Below are positions 1-9,040 of a stretch of 64,000 nt of DNA, one piece after another. The DNA is taken from assembly GCF_009856605.1 (NCBI RefSeq), contig NZ_CP047242.1, forward strand, positions 1,982,001 to 2,046,000, written 5' to 3'. Below the pieces are notes generated by a model that ran no database searches, was not told where the DNA came from, and saw only the letters and a program-made list of their open reading frames with translations. The stretch is from Trichormus variabilis 0441 (GTDB taxonomy: Bacteria; Cyanobacteriota; Cyanobacteriia; Cyanobacteriales; Nostocaceae). Every line of letters begins with the position of its first letter. The first letter of the stretch is position 1. Both the position numbers and the translations under genes were made by a program.

Positions 1-579
1 CCCTGTGTTAGTTTCCCAACCACTCCTTAATAATTCGCTTTCTTCAGCTTCTTGGGTAGCTTCCCCTTTTAATACCGCAGAGGTGAGGAGCGATTCCACA
101 ATCAAGGCTTTCCGTTGGCGCAAATCCTCTTTTTCCGTATCGTAATAGCGGCGTAGTGCTTCTAGTACTTGTAAAAAACCTGGACGATTGTACTTTGGTT
201 CCAAAGGAAAATAAGTACCAGCGTAAAACGGGACTAAATCTTCTGGTGAAAGAAAGACATTTAAAGGCCAGCCTCCCTGACCACTCATCATCTGCAAAGC
301 CTGCATATAAATGCTGTCGATATCTGGTCTTTCTTCCCTATCTACTTTGATAGGCAAAAAATTAGCATTCATATATTCGGCTATAGCTTGGTCAGAAAAA
401 GCCTCACCTTCCATCACAGTACACCAGTGACAACTGGAGTAACCAATCGACAAAAAAATTGGTTTATCTTGTGATTTAGCAGTAGCAAGAGCTTCGTCAC
501 ACCAAGGCCACCAATCAATCGGGTTTTCGGCGTGTTTGCGGAGGTAGAGACTCTTGGTTTGGGCAAGGCGATTAGTCAT
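1..579 (-). CDS. DUF255 thioredoxin-fold protein (YyaL/SSP411 type), N-terminal part
   Basis: An open frame runs from an ATG at 579 down to the window edge (193 codons), so the C-terminus lies outside. Translation gives the conserved start of DUF255 proteins: NPIDWWPW near residues 19-26, then SSCHWC at 48-53, a redox-type CxxC (Cys50, Cys53), then [10 protein letters not shown] and GGWPLNVFL. These motifs are the hallmark of the thioredoxin-like N-terminal domain of the YyaL/spermatogenesis-associated protein 20 family, whose full members are about 680 residues and carry an (alpha/alpha)6 glycosidase-like second half. The cellular role of the family is not settled. Family assignment is firm; function is not known. 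Confidence 0.9.
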   Translation of the reverse strand, partial: MTNRLAQTKSLYLRKHAENPIDWWPWCDEALATAKSQDKPIFLSIGYSSCHWCTVMEGEAFSDQAIAEYMNANFLPIKVDREERPDIDSIYMQALQMMSGQGGWPLNVFLSPEDLVPFYAGTYFPLEPKYNRPGFLQVLEALRRYYDTEKEDLRQRKALIVESLLTSAVLKGEATQEAEESELLRSGWETNTG

Positions 580-661
580 GATGCAGATGGTGGTAGTTGC
601 CTTATTTGCCCAGTCTAGCTTGAATGAGTGATGAGTACTGAATTTATTCGCCCTCATCCCC

Positions 662-814
662 TCAATGTAGGGAACGGAAAAAACTCACCAGAGATGCAGG
701 GACTTCTGGCGTGGGTGTAACTGTTCTTGTTTGGATTTTACTATTTGGGTTAATTCCTGCTATCAGGTGGAGCAAGAAAGTGATGATGGCGGCTTGCACA
801 AGTTTTTCTAGCAT
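662..814 (-). CDS. possible small membrane protein (50 aa)
   Basis: A 50-codon frame on the minus strand starts at ATG 814 and is preceded by a good ribosome binding site (GAGGGAG about 8 bases upstream of the ATG). The product begins [20 protein letters not shown], a hydrophobic N-terminal segment that could span or lie on a membrane, followed by a polar Thr/Pro-rich tail. It lies 82 bp upstream of the DUF255 gene on the same strand. No family is recognised. Small size means chance cannot be excluded; the RBS and amphipathic start are the only support. The overlapping plus-strand frame at 711-902 has no comparable RBS and was not chosen. Confidence 0.4.
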   Translation of the reverse strand: MLEKLVQAAIITFLLHLIAGINPNSKIQTRTVTPTPEVPASLVSFFRSLH

Positions 815-1304
815 GGCAGGTCTCCCTCGGTTGATAGCATTACTCGTGAAATTAGTTAGTCTAACTACACCCCGTTATCTTGGTTTAACGGATTTCCATT
901 AAATATCCAGTATCCTGGCTGATGAAAAAGCTAAAGAAATATTGAATATTGAGGATGCAGAACTGATTTAGGTCAAGATGGTGTTTTGTCCACCGTAGGC
1001 GATCGCCAAGCTACATAATGTGAGTAGCAAGCCTGAAAATCAGGTGGGCAATTGCCAACAAAGGTTGATTTTTCTTCCTCTAACGAGAAGAGCCACCTCT
1101 CTAGACGCATCTCACTATCAAAAGTGCCAAGAGGATGATGTGCATCTGCACTAGGAGTTAGGTACAGGGAACTGGGGACTAGGAGGAGCAGGGGAAGTAG
1201 GGGAAGCAGGGGAAGCAGGGAGTAAATGTCATCCCCAATCCCCAATCCCCAATCCCCAGTACCCAATTGATAAGATGGATGTAAATTAGCTACAAGCACG
1301 CTGC
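815..1304. other. gene-poor spacer with G-rich and C-rich short repeats
   Basis: No convincing gene. Positions 1181-1221 hold tandem copies of a GGGGAAGCA-like unit and 1232-1259 hold tandem CCCCAAT units; the same units recur at 20846, 34531 and 57544. A HIP1 octamer GCGATCGC sits at 999-1006. The promoter of clpP must lie here, but no clear -10/-35 pair can be named. Confidence 0.6.
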
Positions 1305-1919
1305 ATGACTATTCCTATCGTTATTGAACAATCGGGTCGAGGCGAACGCGCTTTTGATATTTACTCACGGCTATTACGTGAGCGGATTATCTTTTTGGGT
1401 CAACAAGTTGACAGCAACTTGGCTAACTTAATCGTTGCTCAGTTACTGTTTCTGGACGCAGAAGACCCAGAAAAAGATATTTACTTGTATATAAATTCTC
1501 CTGGTGGTTCTGTAACTGCTGGTATGGGAATTTTTGACACTATGAAGCACATCCGCCCTGATGTCTGTACCATCTGTACAGGATTAGCGGCAAGTATGGG
1601 TGCTTTTCTCCTGAGTGCTGGGACTAAAGGTAAGCGGATGAGTCTACCCCACTCGCGGATTATGATTCACCAACCTCTAGGGGGCGCTCAAGGTCAAGCA
1701 ACTGATATTGAAATTCAGGCGCGGGAAATTCTCTACCACAAGCGGCGGTTAAATGATTACTTAGCCGAACACACTGGTCAACCCATTGAGCGCATTGCTG
1801 AAGATACCGAACGTGACTTTTTCATGTCGCCCGATGAAGCCAGAGATTACGGCTTAATTGACCAAGTAATTGACCGTCACGCTGCTGGTAGTCGTCCAGT
1901 GGCGATGGTTAATCAGTAA
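1305..1919 (+). CDS. clpP: ATP-dependent Clp protease proteolytic subunit
   Basis: A 204-residue protein of the ClpP serine peptidase family (S14), the barrel-shaped proteolytic core that works with a Clp ATPase in the cytoplasm. The catalytic triad is visible: Ser97 in GLAASMGAF, His122 in RIMIHQP and Asp171 in TERDFFMS. The oxyanion-region motif YINSPGGSV is at residues 62-70. Length is normal for the family and the start is set by the usual short N-terminus before the [11 protein letters not shown] segment. Cyanobacteria carry several clpP paralogues plus clpR; the complete triad shows this one is an active ClpP, not ClpR. It is a single gene here, with tandem repeats directly downstream. 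Confidence 0.96.
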   Translation: MTIPIVIEQSGRGERAFDIYSRLLRERIIFLGQQVDSNLANLIVAQLLFLDAEDPEKDIYLYINSPGGSVTAGMGIFDTMKHIRPDVCTICTGLAASMGAFLLSAGTKGKRMSLPHSRIMIHQPLGGAQGQATDIEIQAREILYHKRRLNDYLAEHTGQPIERIAEDTERDFFMSPDEARDYGLIDQVIDRHAAGSRPVAMVNQ

Positions 1920-1924
1920 TCATT

Positions 1925-1994
1925 GGTCAATAGTCAATAGTCAATAGTCAATTTACTTGCTAACTATGGACTATTGACTTTGGACTATTGACTA
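1925..1994. repeat. heptanucleotide tandem repeats in inverted arrangement
   Basis: Three GTCAATA units are followed after a short spacer by TTGACTT/TTGACTA units, so the two halves can pair. This is the short tandemly repeated repetitive (STRR) class typical of heterocystous cyanobacteria. It lies between clpP and the convergent gene and could act as a hairpin at both 3' ends. Confidence 0.75.
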
Positions 1995-1996
1995 AT

Positions 1997-2830
1997 TTAG
2001 AACCCGGCAATTGGGTCTGGTTGAGATTCTAAGTGTTTGAGGAAGCTGTGTAATTCGTCTTCTGTTAACAAAGTACGTCCCCGCTTACCGTAGGTTTTGA
2101 TTAAATATTCTCTTCCTTGTTCTGGTGTCCAACCCAAACGCTGCAATTCGACATCAGTTTTAGCAATTACATCTGATAAATCTACAGGCTCGGCTTTTTT
2201 CTTTTTCTTCCCCGTGCCGCCTGATATGCTGGTTACGTTCTCTTGCGGACTGTAGTTTCGGGGCGTGAATGGGGTGACATTACTATTAGCTATTTCCGTG
2301 ATGGTAGGAATTTCTGGCTGTTGTGCTGTCAATGGAGGTAGGTCTTCAATTGGCGGTTCCAGTTCTGGTTCGTAATAGTTAATATCAGGTAATTTCTGGG
2401 GTAAATCGGGAATTGGGTTCTCAGTTTTACTACTTTTAGATGTTGTTGTTTTAACTGAAGTATTATTCAGTACCTCTTTGCTTTGATCGTTATTGTTAGC
2501 AATTGACCAATTATTTTTGCCAAAATCCTCATTTTGAATCGAAGTATAAGTAGACTCATGGGAGATAGGATTGGCCTGTACTTGAGATATGAGTTTTGGG
2601 GAAGGCGTTATTGATGCCTGTGGTGTATCTGTGATACCCAAAACGGTCAGCGCTCTAGTTCTTGCTTGGTCTTCGGCGGCTTCCACAGTTTCTGCTGCTG
2701 CCATACCAGTTGCGCGAGTGATACCTTCAATTTGAACGCTTGCCCGAACGATATATTTTCCCTGAAAAATTTGGACTAATTCAGAAATTAAACTGCCGTT
2801 GGGGTACAAGCTCTGGAATTGAGCCAACAT
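1997..2830 (-). CDS. conserved cyanobacterial protein with dsRBD-like N-terminus
   Basis: A 277-residue protein of unknown function. Residues 1-70 (FQSLYPNGSLISELVQIFQG, then a beta-rich stretch and an Ala-rich helix VEAAEDQARTRAL) have the alpha-beta-beta-beta-alpha look of a double-stranded RNA binding or related small domain; this is an inference from pattern only. The middle (about 70-210) is low complexity, rich in Pro, Asn and Ser and probably disordered. A lysine cluster GKKKKKAEP at about 207-215 precedes a compact C-terminal domain (about 216-277) that resembles short helical DNA or protein binding modules. It is convergent with clpP. No catalytic motif is seen. Confidence 0.7.
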   Translation of the reverse strand: MLAQFQSLYPNGSLISELVQIFQGKYIVRASVQIEGITRATGMAAAETVEAAEDQARTRALTVLGITDTPQASITPSPKLISQVQANPISHESTYTSIQNEDFGKNNWSIANNNDQSKEVLNNTSVKTTTSKSSKTENPIPDLPQKLPDINYYEPELEPPIEDLPPLTAQQPEIPTITEIANSNVTPFTPRNYSPQENVTSISGGTGKKKKKAEPVDLSDVIAKTDVELQRLGWTPEQGREYLIKTYGKRGRTLLTEDELHSFLKHLESQPDPIAGF

Positions 2831-3459
2831 AATACTGCCACCAAATCTAAATCTATTGAATAATGGGGTTGATGCTACCTGTTTACCCCAGCCACTGGTT
2901 ACACTTTGGAGATTTTTGATCCTACCGAAGTTATCAACAAACTTTTGTGGGATGAGAAATCTTGGTAAATGTGACTAACTTTTTCCTTTAAGGTTTCTCT
3001 CTGGATATATTTTAATTTACATCCACTTACCTCGTATGTGGGTGAAAATATCCGTTGTCTTGAGCAAGAGCAAAGAATGTAACCACAAATTACGAATTAT
3101 TACAATAGCTGAGTGTAGAGGTAATTTTTTGTTTTTCCTGACTAACTCTAAGTGAGTTGGCTATTAATGCTATACTGTTTACCCAATTCAATGTCCAGAA
3201 CTATTTTCTGGAAGTGCGCTCTAAATCTACAATAATGGAGATAAGGTTCGCCCTCATTGCTTATTAAGCTGCTACCTAATTGTTACCGATTCTACATATG
3301 GGCAAATTGGGTGATTCAGCAGTTTCTCCTAGTAAAAATCAGAGTATCATGGCGTAAAAGTACCTTCAAGCTAGACAATCAAACACCTGTATTTTCCCTT
3401 ACATAACGCTTTTGGTCAGTGTGGAGAGTAAATCTTAAAACCAGCCTCTCAAAACCAGC

Positions 3460-3735
3460 CGCGTAATTACCTGATGGGGCAAAATGTAAATCAGGCGTAG
3501 TCTCTGAGTTTGGTTAGATGAAGGAACCTAAGCGCAAGCTAACTCTGAGTTTGTCGTGCAGTGAGAAGTTCTTCAGAAGTTTACTCCTGCAAAGAAGTAA
3601 CCTTACACGGAGCGACTTGTGAAGAAGCAACTTACTTTTCAATTGGGTTAGTTTCCTTTGTGGGGACTTCGGGAACCCAACTTGAGGGTAATTCGTGTCC
3701 AGCTAGTATCCGTAAGCCGTGAGGGTATACGGTAA
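3460..3735 (+). promoter_or_regulatory. candidate structured RNA leader or sRNA upstream of the RNB exonuclease
   Basis: The 956-bp gap 2831-3786 has no convincing gene; 2831-3459 shows nothing definite. From 3460 there is a run of potential hairpins on the plus strand: CCTGAT 3470-3475 with ATCAGG 3490-3495; GTTAG 3513-3517 with CTAAC 3539-3543; TTGGGTT 3643-3649 with AACCCAA 3674-3680; CCGTA 3710-3714 with TACGG 3728-3732. An 11-base direct repeat CTCTGAGTTTG occurs at 3502-3512 and 3543-3553. The block ends 52 bp before the exonuclease start. It could be a long 5' UTR or a separate small RNA. It matches no RNA family I can name. Confidence 0.3.
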
Positions 3736-3786
3736 AGAACCAAATTCAAGCAAAAATGATGTTTTGACCAAAGGTCGGTTCACTGC

Positions 3787-6138
3787 ATGGAATTTTCAAT
3801 CGCTACACTCCTTGCCAATTTCACCGATGATAAATTGGTGGCTCGCAAAGTTTTGGAAAAGAAACTGGGATGCGAGGACGAAGACAGTTTAGAAAAGCTC
3901 CACATCGCCCTGGAAGTGTTGGAGAGAATTGGGGTTTTGGCAAAAGAACGCGGGAAGTATCGCCGTATTTCCGAGGAAGGAATGATCGAAGCAAAGCTAC
4001 GTTGTTCTAGTAAGGGCTTTTGCTTTGCCATTCAAGATGTGGAAGGGGCTGAGGATATTTATATTCGTGAAAGTCATCTGAGTAATGCTTGGAATGGCGA
4101 TCGCGTATTGGTACGTGTTCTCAAGGAAGGCAGTCGTCGCCGTTCTCCTGAAGGAGAAGTTAAGCTGATTTTGGAACGTTCCAATCACACTTTACTGGCA
4201 CGGATTAAGCAAGTAGAAGGCGGTTTTCGTGCTGTCCCTCTAGATGATCGGCTGCTGTTTGAGTTGAAAATTCAAGCCAACAAACTCAAACTAGAAGAGG
4301 CCATTGATCACCTCGCTCACGTCGAAGTACTGCGTTATCCTCTAGCCCAGTATCCGCCAGTGGGTCGTGTAGTCCAAATTTTGGGCAGCGATGCGGAAGC
4401 GGCGGCGGATATAGATTTAGTTACCTGTAAACATGATTTATCACGTAATTTCCCTGAGTCAATATTAGATGCAGCCGCTAAGTTACCCAAAAGGCTACTT
4501 AAAGCAGACCTAAAAAATAAACTAGATTTACGCAATCTATTTACCTTTACTATTACTGGCATCAATAGCGACACGAAGGTAATAGAAAATGCCATTAGTT
4601 TAGAGAAAACAATAGCTGGCAATTGGCAATTAGGTTTTCATATTGCTGATGTATCTCACTACGTCCAACCAGATGAACCTTTAGACAGGGAAGCAATCAA
4701 ACGGGGTCGGTCGGTGTATTTGGGAGAATTGGTATTGTCCATGCTACCGGATACTGTAGCCGATCGCGCTTCCCTCGTAACTGGGAGCGATCGCCTAGCA
4801 CTGTCTTTTTTAATTACGATTTCTTCCCAATCTGGAGAAGTTTTGGAATGGGAAATTCAGCCCAGTGTCATTAACGTAGATAGCAACATCAGTAAACAGC
4901 AAGCAGAAGCGATTCTCCAAGGTGCAGCCACGAAAAAAGACTCGCCACAGGTTATAGAACGGCTACAAAACTTAACTACGATCGGGCAAGCCATCAAGGA
5001 ATCCCGTCTAGCCCGTGGTAGCTTACAGCTAAATCTGCCGTCGAATCACAACCCCTACTATGATGAGGGTAGTTTAGGAGCTGTACTGGTGAATGATTCC
5101 CCAGTGCGATCGCTACTGATGGAATTGGTGTTACTAGTTAATGAATTAATCGCTACCCATTTGAGTGCTTTAGGTGTCCCCGCTATCTGGCGCACTCAAG
5201 GCACACCAGATTCGGAAGATGTCCAAGAAATGCTGAAACTGGCAATTAATTTAGGGGTAGAACTAGCACTAGAACCAGATGTAGATATTGAACCCTTAGA
5301 TTATCAACAGTTAACCAAGGCTTTTGCTGAGTCTCCCTCAGAGCAGGTGTTAACTTATCTTTTGCAAGATACCCTCAAGCCTGCGGTGTACAGTACTACC
5401 AAAGCCACCCACTTTGGTTTGGCACTACCACAATACACCCACTTCACAGCCCCTCTACGCCGTTATCCAGACTTGCTGATGCAGAGGGTGTATTATCAGT
5501 TACTAGAACACGGACGCGATCGCCGTAATACTAGAGTCAAAGAACGGGTTAACCTGCGCCACTCCTCCAGCCACTCCGAGATTAACTGGAATGTGTTAGC
5601 CCCAGAGTTGCAGCAGGAAATGCAAAGCGACTTGACCAGGGTGATTATCCAAATCAACGACAGGGAAAAAGAAGTCCAAGAAGCTGAAGCCGATTTAGCT
5701 GGACTGCAAAAAGCCCAACTGATGAAACAGCGTATTGGTCAAGTATTCCAAGGCGTAATTACTGGCGTACAATCCTACGGTTTCTTTGTAGAAATCGAAG
5801 TCCCAGCCGCCGAAGCTGCAACCAATCCGGGTGTACCTTTGCGCGTGGAAGGGTTAGTACACGTCAGTTCTCTCAAGGATGACTGGTATGAATACCGCGC
5901 CAGACAACAGGCACTCTTTGGCAGAAAAAATCGTGCTTCTTATAGATTAGGCGATCGGGTTTCCGTACAAGTCAAGAGTGTCGATTACTATCGCCAGCAA
6001 ATCGATTTAGTCACTGTTGGTAGTGATGGTTTAGTTAAAAATTTAGGTGTCGGTAATGTCAATGGTGATATTTCCGATATTTACTTACCAAACGACCTGG
6101 AATCTGATGATTTAGACTCTTATGCAGATGAAGAATAA
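3787..6138 (+). CDS. RNB-family (RNase II/R-like) exoribonuclease with altered active-site motif
   Basis: A 783-residue protein of the RNase II/R family. Order: a winged-helix-like N-terminus (1-62), a cold-shock-type OB region (about 70-130), the RNB domain (about 245-590) and a C-terminal S1 domain (about 649-744, GQVFQGVITGVQSYGFFVEI). RNB hallmarks HIADVSHYV (285-293) and THFTAPLRRYPDLLMQR (551-567) are intact. The metal-binding block, normally of the form IDxxxAxDxDDA, reads GINSDTKVIENAIS at 258-271, so the usual aspartates are replaced by Asn, Val, Glu and Asn. It could be a weak or modified exonuclease or an RNA-binding regulator. An Anabaena RNB protein is reported to bind RNase E; whether it shares these changes I cannot check. 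Sits 17 bp before ubiX. Confidence 0.88.
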   Translation: MEFSIATLLANFTDDKLVARKVLEKKLGCEDEDSLEKLHIALEVLERIGVLAKERGKYRRISEEGMIEAKLRCSSKGFCFAIQDVEGAEDIYIRESHLSNAWNGDRVLVRVLKEGSRRRSPEGEVKLILERSNHTLLARIKQVEGGFRAVPLDDRLLFELKIQANKLKLEEAIDHLAHVEVLRYPLAQYPPVGRVVQILGSDAEAAADIDLVTCKHDLSRNFPESILDAAAKLPKRLLKADLKNKLDLRNLFTFTITGINSDTKVIENAISLEKTIAGNWQLGFHIADVSHYVQPDEPLDREAIKRGRSVYLGELVLSMLPDTVADRASLVTGSDRLALSFLITISSQSGEVLEWEIQPSVINVDSNISKQQAEAILQGAATKKDSPQVIERLQNLTTIGQAIKESRLARGSLQLNLPSNHNPYYDEGSLGAVLVNDSPVRSLLMELVLLVNELIATHLSALGVPAIWRTQGTPDSEDVQEMLKLAINLGVELALEPDVDIEPLDYQQLTKAFAESPSEQVLTYLLQDTLKPAVYSTTKATHFGLALPQYTHFTAPLRRYPDLLMQRVYYQLLEHGRDRRNTRVKERVNLRHSSSHSEINWNVLAPELQQEMQSDLTRVIIQINDREKEVQEAEADLAGLQKAQLMKQRIGQVFQGVITGVQSYGFFVEIEVPAAEAATNPGVPLRVEGLVHVSSLKDDWYEYRARQQALFGRKNRASYRLGDRVSVQVKSVDYYRQQIDLVTVGSDGLVKNLGVGNVNGDISDIYLPNDLESDDLDSYADEE

Positions 6139-6155
6139 ATTTTGTTAAGTATCTG

Positions 6156-6779
6156 GTGTCACAACATAACAAACCTCTGATTATCGGCGTATCAGGAGCA
6201 TCTGGACTGATTTACGCCGTCCGCGCCCTTAAATATCTGCTCACCGCCGACTATGAAATTGAATTAGTTGCCTCTAAATCAACTTACATGGTTTGGCAAG
6301 CAGAACAGGAAACTCGGATGCCATCAGAACCAAAACAACAAGAGCAATTCTGGCGAGAACAAGCCGGGGTTGCTCTCTCTGGCAAACTGCGTTGCCATCC
6401 TTGGAGCGATGTAGGAGCCAATATCGCCAGTGGTTCCTTCCGCACCTCAGGCATGATTGTGATTCCTTGTAGTATGAGTACAGTAGCCAAGCTAGCGGGT
6501 GGTTTGAGTTCTGACTTACTAGAACGGGCGGCTGATGTGCATCTCAAAGAAGGACGTAAATTAGTTATCGTTCCCAGAGAAACCCCTTTTAGCTTGATTC
6601 ACCTACGCAACTTAACCACCTTAGCTGAAACTGGAGTCCGCATTGTCCCCGCCATCCCTGCTTGGTATCACAACCCACAAACCATTGAGGACTTAGTTGA
6701 TTTTGTTGTTGCTCGTACTCTAGACCAACTTGATATCGATTGCGTACCTCTAAAACGATGGGAGGGAGGTAAAGTGTAA
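6156..6779 (+). CDS. ubiX: flavin prenyltransferase UbiX
   Basis: A 207-residue protein of the UbiX/Pad1 family, which attaches a dimethylallyl group to FMN to make prenylated FMN, the cofactor of UbiD-type decarboxylases; in cyanobacteria this serves quinone biosynthesis. The flavin-binding start IIGVSGASGLIYAVRAL is at residues 9-25, followed by PCSMSTVAKLAGGLSSDLL and VPRETPFSLIHLRNL, all typical. The start is a GTG at 6156, 17 bp after the stop of the RNB gene; no ATG fits because the family N-terminus begins just before the glycine loop. The close spacing suggests cotranscription with the exonuclease gene. Confidence 0.93.
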   Translation: MSQHNKPLIIGVSGASGLIYAVRALKYLLTADYEIELVASKSTYMVWQAEQETRMPSEPKQQEQFWREQAGVALSGKLRCHPWSDVGANIASGSFRTSGMIVIPCSMSTVAKLAGGLSSDLLERAADVHLKEGRKLVIVPRETPFSLIHLRNLTTLAETGVRIVPAIPAWYHNPQTIEDLVDFVVARTLDQLDIDCVPLKRWEGGKV

Positions 6780-6816
6780 TTTATTGCGCTTAAGTGTGGG
6801 ACGCTCCGCGAACGAG

Positions 6817-6836
6817 AGACGCGATTAATCGCGTCT
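6817..6836. repeat. 20-bp perfect palindrome
   Basis: AGACGCGATTAATCGCGTCT is a perfect palindrome. The identical 20 bases recur at 34662-34681 and a degraded version occurs near 62670-62690. A nearby GGGACGCTCCGCGAAC motif (6798-6813) is another common cyanobacterial repeat. It may form a hairpin downstream of ubiX. Confidence 0.7.
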
Positions 6837-6954
6837 GTACAATTGTTGAAAGGATCTGGTCTAATACCCCAACCTGCACAACGGTTGGGGTATAGGGATA
6901 TAATTGAAAACCGCGTAGGCGAAGCCTCACCGCAGGCTATTACGAATTATTTTT

Positions 6955-7620
6955 ATGGCTGTAATTCGCTTAACTTTATTAGTAACAGTACTAGGTGGAC
7001 TAACACTTTTGTTAGTGCAGAATTGGTCGCCAGTTTTACCTCTGGTGTTTTTGGGGATGCGAAGCCAGCCGTTACCATTGGCTCTGTGGATACTGTTTAG
7101 TACAGTTGCTGGTGCTGCCACATCTTTATTAATAATTAGCTTATTTAAATTATCCAATTATTTTGGGGGGCAACCACGTCAAGTCCCGCCTAAATCAACC
7201 ACAACCTCTAGCCGTAGTACAGCGAACCGCAAAGAAGAATTTACACCTCCCCCATCTAGCCAAGCACCGCCAAATAAAACTAACTACGCGGCTCGTGATG
7301 AATTTGATGATTGGGAAAGTAACGGTGCAGATGATGACTGGGATTTTGCAGAAAAGCCAGGGAATACACCAAGTACCAATTCTCAAGCTGATTCATTTCC
7401 AGATTCTTCAACTTATGAGCGTCCACAAAAACCTAAAAGCGCCTCTCAGTCAGGTTCTACATATTCCTACAGTTACCGAGAACCAAAAAACACCGCAGCA
7501 GGTAAGAGCGAATCTGTTTATGATGCTGATTACCGAGTTATTATTCCTCCATATCAGCCACCCAATAAAGAGGTAGCCAATGATGATGAGGATGATTGGG
7601 GTTTTGATGATGATGAATGA
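6955..7620 (+). CDS. LapA-like (DUF1049) membrane protein with acidic tail
   Basis: A 221-residue protein. Two hydrophobic helices (about residues 3-23 and 40-66) joined by a short loop containing QNWSPVLPLVFLG match the lipopolysaccharide-assembly LapA/DUF1049 layout. The remaining 150 residues are a hydrophilic, Ser/Pro/Asn-rich tail with several Asp-rich tryptophan patches (DEFDDWE, DDDWDF, and a final DEDDWGFDDDE). The repeated D-D-W-x-F motif suggests a protein-docking tail, which is inference. The start at 6955 gives a clean N-terminal membrane segment. In cyanobacteria such proteins have no established role. Confidence 0.75.
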   Translation: MAVIRLTLLVTVLGGLTLLLVQNWSPVLPLVFLGMRSQPLPLALWILFSTVAGAATSLLIISLFKLSNYFGGQPRQVPPKSTTTSSRSTANRKEEFTPPPSSQAPPNKTNYAARDEFDDWESNGADDDWDFAEKPGNTPSTNSQADSFPDSSTYERPQKPKSASQSGSTYSYSYREPKNTAAGKSESVYDADYRVIIPPYQPPNKEVANDDEDDWGFDDDE

Positions 7621-7748
7621 AAGTGCTATAAGTGCTGATTTGTGTTGGTTATAGCCGGATGTACAGCCAGATGTAATTCTCCCTGACACAGGCCAGAGTG
7701 CTTCTCTACAAGACGCTATTGCGAACGAGTCAGGAAACCTCCCTACTT

Positions 7749-7943
7749 TTACTTAACACCACATCGTTCACGAGATTCCTGCTTTACTTTTCCGTTCATA
7801 GCAGCTTCTTGCAAACTCATGAACGCGTTTAAATCTTCCGAATCATAATGAGTAGTCAGTAAGTAACGTAGCTGGTTTTCTGCTTCAACTGTGAGATAAC
7901 CTGTTGTTAAAGCTTGTTGCACAACATCACGAATTCGAGTCAT
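7749..7943 (-). CDS. small conserved cyanobacterial protein (64 aa)
   Basis: A short protein beginning MTRIRDVVQQALTTGYLTVE and ending in a basic tail. It looks like a small helical protein: an RDVVQQAL helix, then ENQLRYLL and a helix with DLNAFMSLQEAAMNG. I know this as a recurrent small hypothetical in filamentous cyanobacteria, without a function. The ATG at 7943 is chosen because GAGG lies about 8 bases upstream; an ATG eight codons earlier (7967) has no such site. It is transcribed convergently to the LapA-like gene. Confidence 0.7.
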   Translation of the reverse strand: MTRIRDVVQQALTTGYLTVEAENQLRYLLTTHYDSEDLNAFMSLQEAAMNGKVKQESRERCGVK

Positions 7944-8911
7944 GGTTGATGCCTCATTACACACCACATTAATTAATTTGAGCTAACGACCTGAGAATAT
8001 GCAGTATTGTTTATACCTAAACTGTCAATTTTGGTAAAGCTGTTTGATGCTCTTTTAACAGTAGTGTCGTCATTTTTTACACCTTTGTCTTTAAAAAATA
8101 TTGATTAAAGCAAGTTAAATCTAAAGGTAAAAATATCGTTCATGTGCTGTATAAAACACCGTATTATGTCCAACTGAAGTGGCTCCGTAAAGGATAAAGT
8201 AAGGCTTGTTTATATTGACTGAACTTGGTTGATTAAAGTTTCAAAAAAGTTTTATTAAATTTCCTTTAAACCTAACCATACCTAATACATTACTACGAAG
8301 CCACCCCATGAAAGTTATTAAATTAGTTATAAATTTACCTGCAATCTATTTTGACTGTATGCAATAACTGTCAACAAATTTACCAAGTTATATTGAATAC
8401 ATATTTAATAGTAAAAATAACAGTTAGTATCGATGGCTAGATTAATTTATAGGGATTATAAACAGTTTAGAGTCAAAAAATTATACATATATATTAGTAT
8501 CTAATAAAGGAAAGCCTCGGATATAATTAGAAAAAATTCTCAAGGAATAAGTATTCGCATAATTTTATCCCAGCAGAACTTATGAATATTCTTAATCAAA
8601 GTTTTAGCAGTATTGCTATAGAACACCTTTGTGATTCTTGAAATATATCTAGAGGAAGCACTGCACCTGTAAACTTTTCCTGTCCTTAAGGAGGTAGTAG
8701 ATTGTGTTCCTTCTGTTACATAAACTGAAAATACTTTGATCCTTTTTCATGCGTTCTGGTGTATGCAGTTTATGATGGCTACTTATAAATTGTTAATGGC
8801 TTTTTCAACCAATTAAGGTCAAGAGACTTAAAAACGACCTGATTATATTACCTGGCGATCGCTAGTTTTTGCACCTACCCTAAAGCAGATATTAGATAAA
8901 CTCATACGGGG
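7944..8911. other. AT-rich spacer of almost 1 kb, no clear gene
   Basis: No frame with coding character and no recognisable RNA was found. The stretch is strikingly AT-rich, with TTAAGGAGG at about 8687-8695 that looks like a ribosome binding site but is not followed by a usable frame. One HIP1-like GCGATCGC lies near 8855. It may hold the promoter region of aroK and a decayed gene, but I see no homology. Confidence 0.5.
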
Positions 8912-9040
8912 ATGGGTAAGGCTGATTGTATTATGGTTTCTTGGGCATCACTCATTCTACTGGGGTTGTTTTCAATCATCACACCAGATTCTGATACACA
9001 AAAACAAGTCGTCGCAAAATGGAGAATTAAGCAAGAATGA
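8912..9040 (+). CDS. possible 42-aa ORF overlapping the aroK start
   Basis: A short frame opens at ATG 8912 behind a CGGGG stretch (or at ATG 8933) and stops at TGA 9038-9040, overlapping the ATG of aroK in an ATGA arrangement. The product has one hydrophobic segment (SWASLILLGLFSIITP) and a charged tail (QKQVVAKWRIKQE). Such overlap usually signals translational coupling, so it could be a leader peptide or small membrane protein. It could also be chance; there is no family match I know. Confidence 0.33.
   Translation: MGKADCIMVSWASLILLGLFSIITPDSDTQKQVVAKWRIKQE

Noticed and set aside
711..902. 63-codon plus-strand frame with a hydrophobic start
   Set aside because: No ribosome binding site, and it overlaps a better minus-strand small frame (662-814) with a good one.
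973..1299. 108-codon minus-strand frame upstream of clpP
   Set aside because: Its middle is a translation of GGGGAAGC and GGGGATT tandem repeats (runs of Leu and Pro), not a natural protein.
8687..8760. TTAAGGAGG as the ribosome binding site of a hidden gene
   Set aside because: No ATG, GTG or TTG at proper distance opens a frame of coding quality.
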